Origin: Anthropogastromicrobium aceti
GTDB lineage: Bacteria; Bacillota; Clostridia; Lachnospirales; Lachnospiraceae
Assembly (NCBI RefSeq): GCF_025567095.1
Contig: NZ_JAOQJH010000032.1
Strand: one strand, 5' to 3'
Length of the DNA stretch: 38,268 nucleotides
A program made the position numbers and the translations under genes. Positions within the stretch are counted from its first letter, which is position 1; every line of letters starts with the position of its first letter. Below the pieces are notes generated by a model. That model ran no database searches. It was not told where the DNA came from and saw nothing but the letters and a program-made list of their open reading frames with translations. This document shows positions 1-7,377 of the stretch, one piece after another.

Positions 1-205
1 GCGTTGTCAATCGCCCGGTGATGTATCCGCAATCTCATGTACCTGAGAACGCGAGCAAAAGCGCAGTCTGGGAGCATCTATTGGATGACGCAAGGACCAG
101 ATGGGCGAGATACAAACTTCTGATGTGACCCCGCGCCATATCATACCTATCGGGTAACGGAGCCCTTAGCAAGCCCCGATTCCTTTAGGGTCGGGAGTAA
201 TTGAC
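1..205 (+). mobile_element. 3' end of an IS200/IS605- or IS607-type element (TnpB tail, right end, guide-RNA 3' end)
   Basis: The stretch is richer in G and C than what follows. It holds an open frame running in from the left edge and ending at 128, then about 75 non-coding bases, then a hairpin at 175-195 (CCCGAT paired with GTCGGG) followed by AGTAATTGAC at 196-205. A TnpB-like C-terminus, a GC-rich spacer and a right-end hairpin next to a TTGAC-like end is the arrangement expected for TnpB-encoding elements. In such elements this region also encodes the 3' part of the guide (omega/re) RNA. Coding sequence of an unrelated gene begins immediately after, which marks the junction. The left end lies outside the window, so family and completeness cannot be judged. 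The right boundary at about 205 is inferred from the hairpin and from where host-like coding starts. Confidence 0.5.
3..128 (+). CDS. C-terminal fragment of a probable TnpB (RNA-guided nuclease / transposon accessory protein)
   Basis: Frame 3 is open from the window edge and encodes about 41 residues ending in ARYKLLM before TGA at 126-128. It includes a VNRPVMYPQSHVPENASKS segment and an EHLLDDARTRW segment. This resembles tails I associate with TnpB proteins of gut Clostridia, but none of the diagnostic parts (RuvC DED residues, zinc ribbon) lies inside the window. Support comes mainly from the right-end hairpin downstream and the abrupt change of composition at the junction. TnpB uses a guide RNA made from its own right end to cleave DNA next to a target-adjacent motif. 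Another transposase C-terminus remains possible. Confidence 0.42.
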   Translation, partial: VVNRPVMYPQSHVPENASKSAVWEHLLDDARTRWARYKLLM

Positions 206-372
206 TTCCATTATATTATAACATCCATTGGCAGCTGACTCATGTAAATGATTACAGCAAGATTTACAGTCTGTACGGTATCGTAAGCGGTTATCGCTAT
301 GTAAACTTCGAGACATCCAAAGAACCATACACCACAGAGCAGTATGATGCTTTTGAAGCAGCTGCAAACTAA
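206..372 (+). pseudogene. 3' remnant of a host protein gene cut by the element at its 5' side
   Basis: From the element junction, frame 1 is open without a plausible start and reads to TAA at 370-372, giving about 55 residues. The sequence is typical coding composition: PLYYNIHWQLT, then DYSKIYSLYGIVSGYRYVNF, then EPYTTEQYDAFEAAAN. It is followed by a hairpin terminator, as expected for a real gene end. The aromatic-rich C-terminus could belong to an extracellular solute-binding protein, but I do not recognise the family with confidence. The in-frame stop at 205 (TGA at the junction) separates it from any upstream frame, so it is probably not expressed as a fusion. The rest of the gene would lie on the other side of the insertion, outside the window. 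Confidence 0.45.
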
Positions 373-410
373 AGAAAATAATAATACTTCCCTTTGAAAT
401 TGACAGAAAG

Positions 411-443
411 AAAGGCATCGCTTCAAGATGAGGCGGTGCCTTT
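411..443 (+). terminator. Probable terminator after the truncated host gene
   Basis: Hairpin with stem AAAGGCATCGC (411-421) pairing with GCGGTGCCTTT (433-443), containing one G-U pair. The T-run after the stem is short and broken (TTTATGTT), so efficiency is uncertain. Confidence 0.5.
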
Positions 444-503
444 ATGTTACTAGGAGGGGTTACGAGAGGTCTTCGATGAATGACTTCACAGGACGCCATT
501 CGC

Positions 504-538
504 AAAAAAAACGCTGTGATGAAATCTCACCACAGCGT
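504..538 (-). terminator. Rho-independent terminator of the tRNA-Gln unit
   Basis: On the minus strand a perfect 8-bp stem ACGCTGTG / CACAGCGT (511-538) is followed at once by eight T residues (A-run at 504-511 on the plus strand). It lies 12 bases downstream of the tRNA 3' end. Confidence 0.88.
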
Positions 539-550
539 CATTTTAATTAG

Positions 551-623
551 CAGCGCTACCAGGATTCGAACCTGGAAAATGCTGGAGTCAGAGTCCAGTG
601 CCTTACCGTTTGGCGATAGCGCT
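551..623 (-). tRNA. tRNA-Gln (anticodon CUG)
   Basis: Read on the minus strand this is a full 73-nt cloverleaf. The acceptor stem is AGCGCTA / TAGCGCT with discriminator G. The D-arm is around GCCAAACGGTAAGGC. The anticodon stem is CTGGA / TCCAG with loop CTCTGAC, so the anticodon is CTG, reading CAG. The T-arm is CCAGG-TTCGAAT-CCTGG. CCA is not encoded. It is a stand-alone unit with its own near-consensus promoter and a strong terminator. CUG is the secondary glutamine anticodon, so a UUG isoacceptor is expected elsewhere in the genome. Confidence 0.96.
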
Positions 624-638
624 TTAAGCAACATGTTT

Positions 639-667
639 ATGATAATACAGGATTGTCCAAATGTCAA
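639..667 (-). promoter_or_regulatory. Sigma-A promoter of tRNA-Gln
   Basis: On the minus strand TTGACA (plus 662-667) is separated by 17 bases from TATCAT (plus 639-644). It lies 16 bases from the tRNA 5' end. Confidence 0.8.
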
Positions 668-718
668 GCATTTTTTTGAAAAATATATAAAATTTTGCTT
701 TCTTTTCCCAAAAGGAAA

Positions 719-727
719 TGATATAAT
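719..727 (+). promoter_or_regulatory. Extended -10 promoter of the thioesterase gene
   Basis: TGATATAAT is an exact TGnTATAAT extended -10 element, 39 bases before the start codon at 767. No good -35 box is seen at 17 bases, which is usual for extended -10 promoters. Confidence 0.55.
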
Positions 728-766
728 CAAAAGGAGCTGTTTTATGCTCTGGATGGAGGAACGAAT

Positions 767-1471
767 ATGTATACATTTACCAGCAGGGTTCGTTTCAGTG
801 AGACGGACGAGAATGGAAAGCTGTCACTCGCAGGCATTATGAATTATCTTCAGGACTGCAGTGTCTTTCACTCAGAAGATGTAGGCAATGGAACGGATGT
901 GCTTAAAAAGCGTGATCGGGTGTGGCTTTTAAATTCCTGGCAGATCATTATAAAAGAGCGTCCAAGATGCTGTGAATACATTGAAATCGGGACACAGGCG
1001 TACCAGTTTAAGGGAACTCTTGGCAAGCGAAACTTCTGCATCCAAAGACAAGATGGGACACAGTGTGTCGTAGCAAACTCAAACTGGGTGTTAGTTCAAA
1101 AATCACAGATGCGTCCGGTGCGCATCACGGAGGAGGACAGCAGCCCTTACGAGCTTGGAACACCACTTGACATGCCATATGCAGATCGAAAGATTGCAGC
1201 GCCAAAGGAAGGCATCGTCATGGAACCTATAACTGTGCGCACCGAACATTTAGACAGCAATCATCATGTGAATAACACGCAGTATGTATTGATGGCAAGC
1301 CGTTACCTGCCGTCTGATTTTTCACTGCATCAGGTGCGTGCCGAATACCGTTATCAGGCACTTTTAGGTGATACGATGATTCCTGTTGTCACAAAAGAAG
1401 AAGATGGACAGATCATTGTCCAGTTAAAAAAGGATGAGCAGACTGCATATGCAGTAGTTGCTTTTCAGTAA
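767..1471 (+). CDS. Acyl-ACP thioesterase (FatA-like, double hotdog)
   Basis: This 234-residue protein has the length and layout of bacterial acyl-ACP thioesterases, which hydrolyse acyl-ACP to free fatty acids in the cytoplasm. The N-terminal hotdog starts MYTFTSRVRFSETDENGKL and contains a GIMNYLQDCSVFHSE helix (about residues 23-37). The second hotdog carries EHLDSNHHVNNTQYV near residues 160-174, with the Asn/His pattern of the active site of this family. The start is supported by GGAGG 6-7 bases upstream. In anaerobic Firmicutes these enzymes are thought to adjust fatty-acid chain length or release, but the substrate length cannot be read from the sequence. It stands as the first gene of a run with the CvfB-like gene, 78 bases away. 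Confidence 0.85.
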   Translation: MYTFTSRVRFSETDENGKLSLAGIMNYLQDCSVFHSEDVGNGTDVLKKRDRVWLLNSWQIIIKERPRCCEYIEIGTQAYQFKGTLGKRNFCIQRQDGTQCVVANSNWVLVQKSQMRPVRITEEDSSPYELGTPLDMPYADRKIAAPKEGIVMEPITVRTEHLDSNHHVNNTQYVLMASRYLPSDFSLHQVRAEYRYQALLGDTMIPVVTKEEDGQIIVQLKKDEQTAYAVVAFQ

Positions 1472-1549
1472 AAGAAGATCACCGACAAAAACTTTGGATG
1501 TCGGCTGAATCATACAGAGAGCCGCGCAAACGGCAGAATGAGAGGAAAT

Positions 1550-2389
1550 ATGATCGAATTAGGAAAGATGCAGACGCTTACTGTGCTTCGTATTAAGGAT
1601 TTTGGCGTCTATCTGGGACATGAAGGAGAAAAAGAGAGCGTGCTGCTTCCAAGAAAGCAGGTTCCACAGGGAACAAAGGAAGGAGATGAGATCGAGGTAT
1701 TCGTATACAAGGATTCCATGGATCGTATCATTTCCACAACAAGAAGACCACTTCTTGTAATGGACGAGATGGCAGTGCTGACTGTTAAGGAAAAGACAAG
1801 AATCGGTGCATTCTTAGATTGGGGACTTGAGAAGGATCTTCTTCTTCCATTTAAAGAGCAGACAGTTCCAGTAAGAAGAGGAGAGCATTGTCTGGTGGCG
1901 CTGTACCTTGATAAGAGTAAGCGTCTTTGTGCAACAATGAAGGTGTATGAGCGTCTTCACAGTGATAGCCCATATCAGAAGGGAGATCAGGTAACAGGTA
2001 CTGTTTACCGCGTAAATCCTGAGATTGGTGTGTTTGTTGCGGTAGATAACCGTTACTTTGGTTTGATCCCAAAGAAAGAAATTTACGATAATTACCGTAC
2101 CGGAGATCAGGTTAATGCACGTGTCACAGAGGTGCGTTCTGATGGAAAGCTGAATCTGGCAGTTCGTGATAAGGCATATCTGCAGATGGATACAGACAGC
2201 GAGACGATTTTAAATGCAATGGAGTCTTTTGGCGGATATCTGCCATTTGGCGAGAAGGCAGAGCCGGATAAGATTAAAAGAGAACTGAAGATGAGCAAGA
2301 ATGCGTTTAAGCGTGCACTTGGTCATCTGCTCAAGGAAGGAAAGATTGAGATCGGCGAGAATCGTATTGAATACAGAAAAGAGAAGTGA
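1550..2389 (+). CDS. cvfB: CvfB-like S1 RNA-binding protein
   Basis: About 279 residues matching the CvfB/YitL family: consecutive S1-type OB folds and a C-terminal winged helix. Visible S1 signatures are LRIKDFGVYLG near the start, TRIGAFLDWG in the second repeat, and VYRVNPEIGVFVAV with GLIPKKEIY in the third. The end (MSKNAFKRALGHLLKEGKIEI) is the winged-helix part. In Staphylococcus and Streptococcus relatives the protein binds RNA and influences expression of virulence or stress genes; its targets here are unknown. I place the start at ATG 1550, because GAGG lies six bases before it and actually overlaps the earlier in-frame ATG at 1538. The stop overlaps or abuts the start of the CPBP gene, so the two are translationally coupled. 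Confidence 0.85.
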   Translation: MIELGKMQTLTVLRIKDFGVYLGHEGEKESVLLPRKQVPQGTKEGDEIEVFVYKDSMDRIISTTRRPLLVMDEMAVLTVKEKTRIGAFLDWGLEKDLLLPFKEQTVPVRRGEHCLVALYLDKSKRLCATMKVYERLHSDSPYQKGDQVTGTVYRVNPEIGVFVAVDNRYFGLIPKKEIYDNYRTGDQVNARVTEVRSDGKLNLAVRDKAYLQMDTDSETILNAMESFGGYLPFGEKAEPDKIKRELKMSKNAFKRALGHLLKEGKIEIGENRIEYRKEK

Positions 2390-2391
2390 GT

Positions 2392-3333
2392 ATGACGAAA
2401 ACAGCAAAATTAAATTTGACGTTTCTGATTCTTGCGATCTTTTCAATTGGAGGCTCATATGCCTATGTGCTCTTGACAAATGGCATGGAGCTTCCAATTT
2501 ACGCAGATCTTTTAGTGGCACAGCTTCTGATCCTTCTGCCTGCATGGGGATATACAAAAAAAGAGCACATCAACCTTTATAAAGAAATTCGTCATCGCCG
2601 TCTGCATTTTGGCGCACTTCTTTGTCTGGTTGGCATCACGCTTTTATCAATGCCGCTTTTATCGTTCTTGAATCTGTTTAGCTCACTTTTTGTGCCGAAT
2701 GCAGCTGCAGGGCTTGCAGAACAGATGACCGGCGGTCCTGGATGGATGAATATTTTATTTCTGGCTGTTATTCCTGCATTTAGCGAAGAATTTGTTTTCA
2801 GAGGCGTCTTTTTCCATGGATACAGAAGCCATGGCTTTTGGAAGGCAGCACTTATGAGCGGATTGATTTTTGGATTAATGCATCTAAATTTTAACCAGTT
2901 CTCATATGGCTTTGTGCTTGGTGTTATTTTTGCAGCTGTCGTAGAAGCGTCAGGCAGTATTTATGCATCCATGGCAATTCATTTTCTGATTAATTTTCAG
3001 TCAGCACAGGCAATAAATGCACTGACATCGCTTACTGCATCAGGTGTGGAAGAGGAAGGAATGCTTGAAATTTCAGGAGCTTTCCAGCAGACCTATCTTG
3101 TTACAACAGTAATTGTTGTAGGTATTGTAGCTATTGTGACTACAGCGCTTGTTGTTGTATTAGTGAAGCTTTTAGCAAAGCTGTGTGACAGAGAGGACTA
3201 CTTTGCGTGGGTTCTTAATGGCGGAGAGAAAAAAGCACTTCAAAAAAGAGGTACTAGCAGACTGATTGATCCATTTTTTATTGGTGCAGCAGCAATATGT
3301 ATTTTATTTATGGTTAGCCGTCTTTTGATTTAG
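2392..3333 (+). CDS. CPBP-family intramembrane glutamic protease
   Basis: A membrane protein of about 313 residues with hydrophobic helices throughout. It has the three CPBP (CAAX protease/bacteriocin-processing) motifs: EEFVFR at residues 132-137, FGLMH with His164, and the HFLIN block with His197 and Asn201. The paired glutamates and two histidines form the active site in Rce1-like proteases. Bacterial members act in bacteriocin self-immunity or peptide processing, and the substrate is unknown here. An in-frame GTG at 2386 overlaps the stop of the preceding gene; ATG at 2392 is preferred. Either start implies coupling to cvfB. Its last 20 bases overlap the end of the convergent XRE gene, with no terminator between them. 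Confidence 0.85.
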   Translation: MTKTAKLNLTFLILAIFSIGGSYAYVLLTNGMELPIYADLLVAQLLILLPAWGYTKKEHINLYKEIRHRRLHFGALLCLVGITLLSMPLLSFLNLFSSLFVPNAAAGLAEQMTGGPGWMNILFLAVIPAFSEEFVFRGVFFHGYRSHGFWKAALMSGLIFGLMHLNFNQFSYGFVLGVIFAAVVEASGSIYASMAIHFLINFQSAQAINALTSLTASGVEEEGMLEISGAFQQTYLVTTVIVVGIVAIVTTALVVVLVKLLAKLCDREDYFAWVLNGGEKKALQKRGTSRLIDPFFIGAAAICILFMVSRLLI

Positions 3334-3727
3334 AGCTGTCAGAGCTTCGTAGATGATCTAAATAAGTATGAATCAGCTGGTAGCAGTCTTTTGCCTCCCG
3401 CACAGAGCAGGAGGCAAGAAGAAGCCCAATATCGCGGCGAACACGATAATGTTCTGGCTCTGCAACGATATTTTGCATGATGGGTATAGTATCATCTGGC
3501 TTTTCGAGTCCTTCAAGCAGGTAATCGTAGGAAATATGTGTTTTTTCGTGAAGGCGGTTCATAATGCTTCGCGAGACAGGGCGTGTGCCGCGCTCAAGTG
3601 CACCGAGATAGCTGGGTGAGATGCCAAGCAGTTTGGCAAACTCAGATTGTGTCATACCTAGTGCAATTCGTTCATTACGGATACGGTGGCCGATCAGTAT
3701 TGAGTATGAGGATTCATAAGAAATCAT
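3314..3727 (-). CDS. XRE-family helix-turn-helix regulator
   Basis: A 137-residue protein with a Cro/C1-type HTH at about residues 12-66 (RIRNERIALGMTQSEFAKLL, then LERGTRPVS) and a C-terminal helical tail of about 60 residues ending in a basic-acidic SSDSSKSKDG stretch. GGAG lies about eight bases before the ATG. It runs divergently from yitT and convergently into the CPBP gene, overlapping it by 20 bases. The second XRE regulator at 21594-21974 has the same order (HTH, a DYLL motif, a short helical tail), so the two look like paralogues of one family. No effector is known. No phage or conjugative genes are nearby, so this looks like a chromosomal regulator. Confidence 0.85.
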   Translation of the reverse strand: MISYESSYSILIGHRIRNERIALGMTQSEFAKLLGISPSYLGALERGTRPVSRSIMNRLHEKTHISYDYLLEGLEKPDDTIPIMQNIVAEPEHYRVRRDIGLLLASCSVREAKDCYQLIHTYLDHLRSSDSSKSKDG

Positions 3728-3848
3728 AAAAAAACTCCGTTTCTGTATAATAAAAGGTACTTTGAGAAGAATTATAGGATAATAAGAAGAGAAAAGAAAG
3801 GAAAATCACTCGCAGGATTTTGCTTTCTTTGTTGTTTAAGGAGAAAAT

Positions 3849-4724
3849 ATGCTACAAAAACTTACAATTCGACAAAAAAAGCTTGCCGAATATCTGCTGA
3901 TTGTGGCAGGTACGGCAGTTATTGCAGTATCACTTCAGTTTTTCTTAGATCCAGATGGAATGGTCCCGGGTGGTTTTACCGGAATTGCAATTATAGTAAA
4001 GGAACTGACAAAGGGAATTGTTCCAGATGGTGTTCCGCTGTGGGTAACGAACCTGATCTTAAATGTGCCGATGGTTCCTATTGTATTAAAGATCAATGGA
4101 TGGGACTTTGCAAAGCGCACAGTGGTGGGATCACTTCTCCTTTCTTTTTGGCTTGCAGTGATACCGTATGTGCAGCTGATGGAGGAACCTGATCTGTTTT
4201 TGACATCTGCTTTTGGCGGTGTCAGCATGGGTATCGGTGTTGGTCTTGTCTTTTTAGGAAAGGGAACTACAGGCGGTACTGATATGTGCGGTGCAATTTT
4301 ACATCATTTCTTTCCTTATATTTCATTGCCAAAGCTTATGCAGCTGCTTGATGTAGTTATTACATCGGTAGGAATTATGGTTTTTGGCATTCGCATTGCG
4401 CTTTACTCTATTATAGTAGTTTATCTGACGGCGAAAATTTCAGATCGAATCATGGAGGGAAGTACTTCAGCCAAAATGCTTTATATCATTTCGGATCAGT
4501 CAGCGTTGATTGCTGAGAAAATTATAGAGAAGCTTGGCAGAGGTGTCACTGGACTGCAGGGAAGAGGCATGTACACAAATCAAGACAAAACAATTCTCAT
4601 TTGCGTTATATCTCCTCGTGAAATTGCTCGTATAAAAGATGTCGTTTTAGAAGCAGACAGCAGAGCTTTTGTGATAGTAAATGACTCAAGAGAAGTATTG
4701 GGTGAAGGTTTTGTGGAAATATAA
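3849..4724 (+). CDS. YitT-family membrane protein (DUF161 + DUF2179)
   Basis: A 291-residue protein. Residues about 1-190 contain five or more hydrophobic segments, including the GMVPGGFTGIAII block and the GKGTTGGTDMCGAIL block characteristic of YitT/DUF161 proteins. The C-terminal 80 residues form a soluble DUF2179 domain (KMLYIISDQSALIAEKIIEK, then GRGVTGLQGRGMY). The biological role of the family is not established; many members are annotated as putative transporters. AAGGAG sits seven bases before the ATG. The gene is apparently monocistronic: 120 bases of non-coding sequence separate it from the divergent XRE gene and 177 bases from the next gene. Confidence 0.87.
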   Translation: MLQKLTIRQKKLAEYLLIVAGTAVIAVSLQFFLDPDGMVPGGFTGIAIIVKELTKGIVPDGVPLWVTNLILNVPMVPIVLKINGWDFAKRTVVGSLLLSFWLAVIPYVQLMEEPDLFLTSAFGGVSMGIGVGLVFLGKGTTGGTDMCGAILHHFFPYISLPKLMQLLDVVITSVGIMVFGIRIALYSIIVVYLTAKISDRIMEGSTSAKMLYIISDQSALIAEKIIEKLGRGVTGLQGRGMYTNQDKTILICVISPREIARIKDVVLEADSRAFVIVNDSREVLGEGFVEI

Positions 4725-4794
4725 TAAAAATGTCGTTTTCAACCCACTAATAAAATGTGAAAATTAGGTGTACAACATATATAAAAATGTCGTT
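4724..4794 (+). repeat. Pair of 14-bp direct repeats upstream of the sugar ATPase gene
   Basis: The sequence ATAAAAATGTCGTT occurs at 4724-4737 and again at 4781-4794, exactly 57 bp apart, and both copies are followed by T-rich sequence. They lie in the 177-bp gap before the ATPase gene. A regulator binding in tandem is one reading; none is known. Confidence 0.4.
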
Positions 4795-4901
4795 GTTTTT
4801 TTGGTGAAAAACAGTATGGTAAAAAATTACGAAATCATGTATTATAACCATATCAGAAAACTGACTGTCAACAGTCTCGAAAATTAGGGAGGAAATTCAA
4901 A

Positions 4902-6008
4902 ATGGCAAGTTTGTCTTTAAAGAATGTAACTAAGGTTTATCCTAACGGCTTTGTCGGCGTTAAGGATTTCAGCCTTGAGATCGCAGATAAGGAATTCATC
5001 ATCTTCGTAGGACCGTCTGGTTGTGGTAAGTCTACTACTCTTCGTATGATCGCAGGTCTGGAGGAAATTTCTTCTGGTGAGTTAAAGATTGGTGATAAGG
5101 TCGTTAACGACGTAGAGCCAAAGGATAGAGATATCGCAATGGTATTCCAGAACTACGCTCTGTATCCGCATATGTCTGTATATGATAACATGGCATTCGG
5201 TCTTAAGTTAAGAAAAGTTCCGAAGGCTGAGATTGATAAGCTGGTTCATGAGGCAGCTAAGATCCTTGATATCGAGCATCTGCTTGATCGTAAGCCGAAG
5301 GCTCTTTCCGGTGGTCAGAGACAGCGTGTTGCTATGGGTCGTGCAATCGTGCGTGAGCCAAAGGTATTCCTGATGGATGAGCCTCTGTCCAACTTGGATG
5401 CAAAGCTTCGTGTACAGATGAGAATCGAGATCTCCAAGCTGCATCAGAGATTAGGTACAACCATCATCTACGTAACACATGACCAGACCGAGGCTATGAC
5501 TCTGGGTACCAGAATCGTTGTTCTTAAGGATGGTGTTATCCAGCAGGTAGATACTCCGCAGAACCTGTACGATAAGCCGGCTAACAAGTTCGTTGCTGGA
5601 TTCATCGGTTCTCCGCAGATGAACCTGATCGATGCTAAGGTTGTTCAGGTAGGCAACCAGGTACATGTTCAGTTTGGTAACGCTGATATCACTCTTCCAG
5701 ATGAGAAGGGTAAGGTATTAGTTCAGAAGGGTTATGTTGGTAAGGAAGTTTGCTTCGGTATTCGTCCAGAGGATATCCATGATGGCGATATGAGCAACTA
5801 TCCGGGTGCTACTCTGACTGCTACAATCCGTGTGTACGAGCTTCTGGGTGCTGAGGTATTCCTGTACTTCGATATCAACGAGACAAGCTTCACCGCTCGT
5901 GTAAGCCCAAGAACAACTGCTAGACCGGGCGATACTCTGACTCTGGGTCTTGACCTGAGCAGAATCCATATCTTCGATAAGGATAGCGAGCTGGTTGTAT
6001 TAAACTAA
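4902..6008 (+). CDS. ugpC: Carbohydrate ABC transporter ATPase, MsmK/UgpC type
   Basis: A 368-residue ATPase of the MalK/MsmX/UgpC class that energises sugar importers. Walker A is GPSGCGKST at residues 37-45. The Q-loop is in VFQNYALYPHM, the signature is LSGGQRQRV, Walker B is VFLMDEP, and the H-loop is THDQTEAMTLG. The C-terminal 130 residues are the TOBE regulatory domain (GIRPEDIH). There are no permease or solute-binding genes nearby, so this is probably a shared, exchangeable ATPase serving several sugar importers, as MsmX/MsmK does in other Firmicutes. Codon use is strongly biased (GGT, CGT, AAG, CTG), which suggests high expression. AGGGAGG lies before the start, and a strong terminator follows. 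Confidence 0.93.
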   Translation: MASLSLKNVTKVYPNGFVGVKDFSLEIADKEFIIFVGPSGCGKSTTLRMIAGLEEISSGELKIGDKVVNDVEPKDRDIAMVFQNYALYPHMSVYDNMAFGLKLRKVPKAEIDKLVHEAAKILDIEHLLDRKPKALSGGQRQRVAMGRAIVREPKVFLMDEPLSNLDAKLRVQMRIEISKLHQRLGTTIIYVTHDQTEAMTLGTRIVVLKDGVIQQVDTPQNLYDKPANKFVAGFIGSPQMNLIDAKVVQVGNQVHVQFGNADITLPDEKGKVLVQKGYVGKEVCFGIRPEDIHDGDMSNYPGATLTATIRVYELLGAEVFLYFDINETSFTARVSPRTTARPGDTLTLGLDLSRIHIFDKDSELVVLN

Positions 6009-6031
6009 TTGAATTAAATTAAGATTTTTTG

Positions 6032-6069
6032 GGGGAAATGTAAAAAATTTACATTTCCCCTTTTTTTTT
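6032..6069 (+). terminator. Strong terminator after the sugar ATPase
   Basis: A 12-bp or longer perfect stem GGGGAAATGTAAA / TTTACATTTCCCC is followed by nine T residues. Confidence 0.93.
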
Positions 6070-6078
6070 CTCGAAAAA

Positions 6079-6087
6079 TGTTATACA
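6079..6087 (+). promoter_or_regulatory. Extended -10 promoter of the PucR-type regulator
   Basis: TGTTATACA fits TGnTATACA and lies right after the preceding terminator, 69 bases from the start codon. The -35 region falls in the T-tract of that terminator. Confidence 0.4.
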
Positions 6088-6155
6088 ATATAAGAAGGAA
6101 TGGCGGTAAGCTGTGAAAACTATAAGCTGCTACGGCGGCGGAATGTGAGGAAAGT

Positions 6156-7238
6156 ATGATTTCGAACCAGATTTTGCAAAGTACAATTGAAGGGCTGAAA
6201 AATATCGCACGAATTGATTTGTGTGTATGCGATACCGACGGAAACATGCTGGCATCTACGTTTGGTGATCCGGAGATTACCACGGAGACCATCGTGAATT
6301 TTACGTTGTCGCCGGCAGACAGCCAGGTAGTTGCTGGATTCCAGTTCTTTAAGGTATTTGATGAGCATCAGCTTGAATATGTAATGCTGGCAAAGGGAGG
6401 CAGTGACGATGTTTACATGGTAGGAAAGATTGCAGCATTCCAGGTACAGAACCTGTTAGTTGCATACAAGGAGCGTTTTGACAAGGATAACTTCGTTAAG
6501 AACCTGCTTCTTGATAACCTGCTGTTGGTAGATATCTATAATCGCGCAAAGAAGCTTCATATTGAAGTATCTGCGAAGAGAGTTGTCTATGTAATAGAGA
6601 CAAAGAATGAGAAGGATGTCAATGCACTTGAGACGGTACGCAGCCTGTTTACCGGAAGAGTAAAGGATTTCATCACTGCAGTTGATGAGAAGAATATCAT
6701 CGTTGTTCGCGAGGTAAAGCCGGGCGAGACGCAGGATGATCTTGAGAAGACAGCTCAGGTTATGGTTGATATGCTTAATACAGAGGCAATGAGTCAGGTG
6801 CATGTTGCATATGGAACTGTTGTAAATGAGTTAAAGGAAGTTTCCAGATCCTACAAAGAGGCAAAGATGGCACTTGATGTTGGAAAGATCTTCTTTAGCA
6901 ACAAGAACGTTGTTGCTTATGCTAAGCTTGGCATTGGCCGTCTAATTTATCAGCTTCCGATTCCGCTGTGTCGTATGTTTATCAAGGAGATTTTTGATGG
7001 CAAGTCTCCAGATGAGTTTGACGATGAGACATTGACCACAATCAACAAGTTCTTTGAGAACAGCCTGAATGTATCTGAGACATCCAGACAGCTGTATATT
7101 CACAGAAATACACTTGTATATCGTCTGGACAAGCTTCAGAAGAGCACTGGATTAGACCTGCGTGTATTTGAGGATGCGATTACCTTTAAGATTGCGCTTA
7201 TGGTTGTGAAGTATATGAATTATATGGAGAAAAACTAA
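6156..7238 (+). CDS. CdaR/PucR-type transcriptional regulator
   Basis: A 360-residue protein. The N-terminal half is a sensory-type domain (LCVCDTDGNMLASTFGDPE near residues 23-41). The middle is a GGDEF-like CdaR region, and the C-terminus is a PucR helix-turn-helix (NVSETSRQLYIHRNTLVYRL, about residues 306-325). The family controls use of sugar diacids, purines or other carbon sources. Placement directly after the shared sugar ATPase, with its own promoter and terminator, suggests a role in carbohydrate control, and this gene order is one I associate with Lachnospiraceae. GAGGAAAG precedes the ATG. The ligand cannot be inferred. The ORF is intact and of full family length. Confidence 0.85.
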   Translation: MISNQILQSTIEGLKNIARIDLCVCDTDGNMLASTFGDPEITTETIVNFTLSPADSQVVAGFQFFKVFDEHQLEYVMLAKGGSDDVYMVGKIAAFQVQNLLVAYKERFDKDNFVKNLLLDNLLLVDIYNRAKKLHIEVSAKRVVYVIETKNEKDVNALETVRSLFTGRVKDFITAVDEKNIIVVREVKPGETQDDLEKTAQVMVDMLNTEAMSQVHVAYGTVVNELKEVSRSYKEAKMALDVGKIFFSNKNVVAYAKLGIGRLIYQLPIPLCRMFIKEIFDGKSPDEFDDETLTTINKFFENSLNVSETSRQLYIHRNTLVYRLDKLQKSTGLDLRVFEDAITFKIALMVVKYMNYMEKN

Positions 7239-7258
7239 GGCTCCAGCGTAGAAAAACC

Positions 7259-7300
7259 GGGGGAAACGGACGTAAGAGTCTGTTTCCCCCTTTTGGTTTT
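7259..7300 (+). terminator. Terminator after the PucR-type regulator
   Basis: GGGGGAAACGGAC pairs with GTCTGTTTCCCCC and is followed by TTTTGGTTTT. An outer AAAACC/GGTTTT helix can extend the stem across the T-run. Confidence 0.9.
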
Positions 7301-7313
7301 GCATACAAAAGTA

Positions 7314-7342
7314 TTGACGGACAGATTTTGGTCATGCTAATA
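7314..7342 (+). promoter_or_regulatory. Promoter of the C-terminal processing protease
   Basis: TTGACG is followed after 17 bases by CTAATA (7337-7342), with a TG two bases upstream of the -10. The start codon is 36 bases downstream. Confidence 0.5.
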
Positions 7343-7377
7343 GCATTGATAGATCTGACTGTTCAGAGGAAAGGTGG

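Noticed and set aside
480..842. 120-codon plus-strand frame across the tRNA-Gln unit
   Set aside because: It runs through a tRNA, its terminator and two promoters and into the thioesterase gene in another frame.
1472..1549. Hairpin CCGACA/TGTCGG between the thioesterase and cvfB genes as a terminator
   Set aside because: The stem is only six bases and has no T-run.
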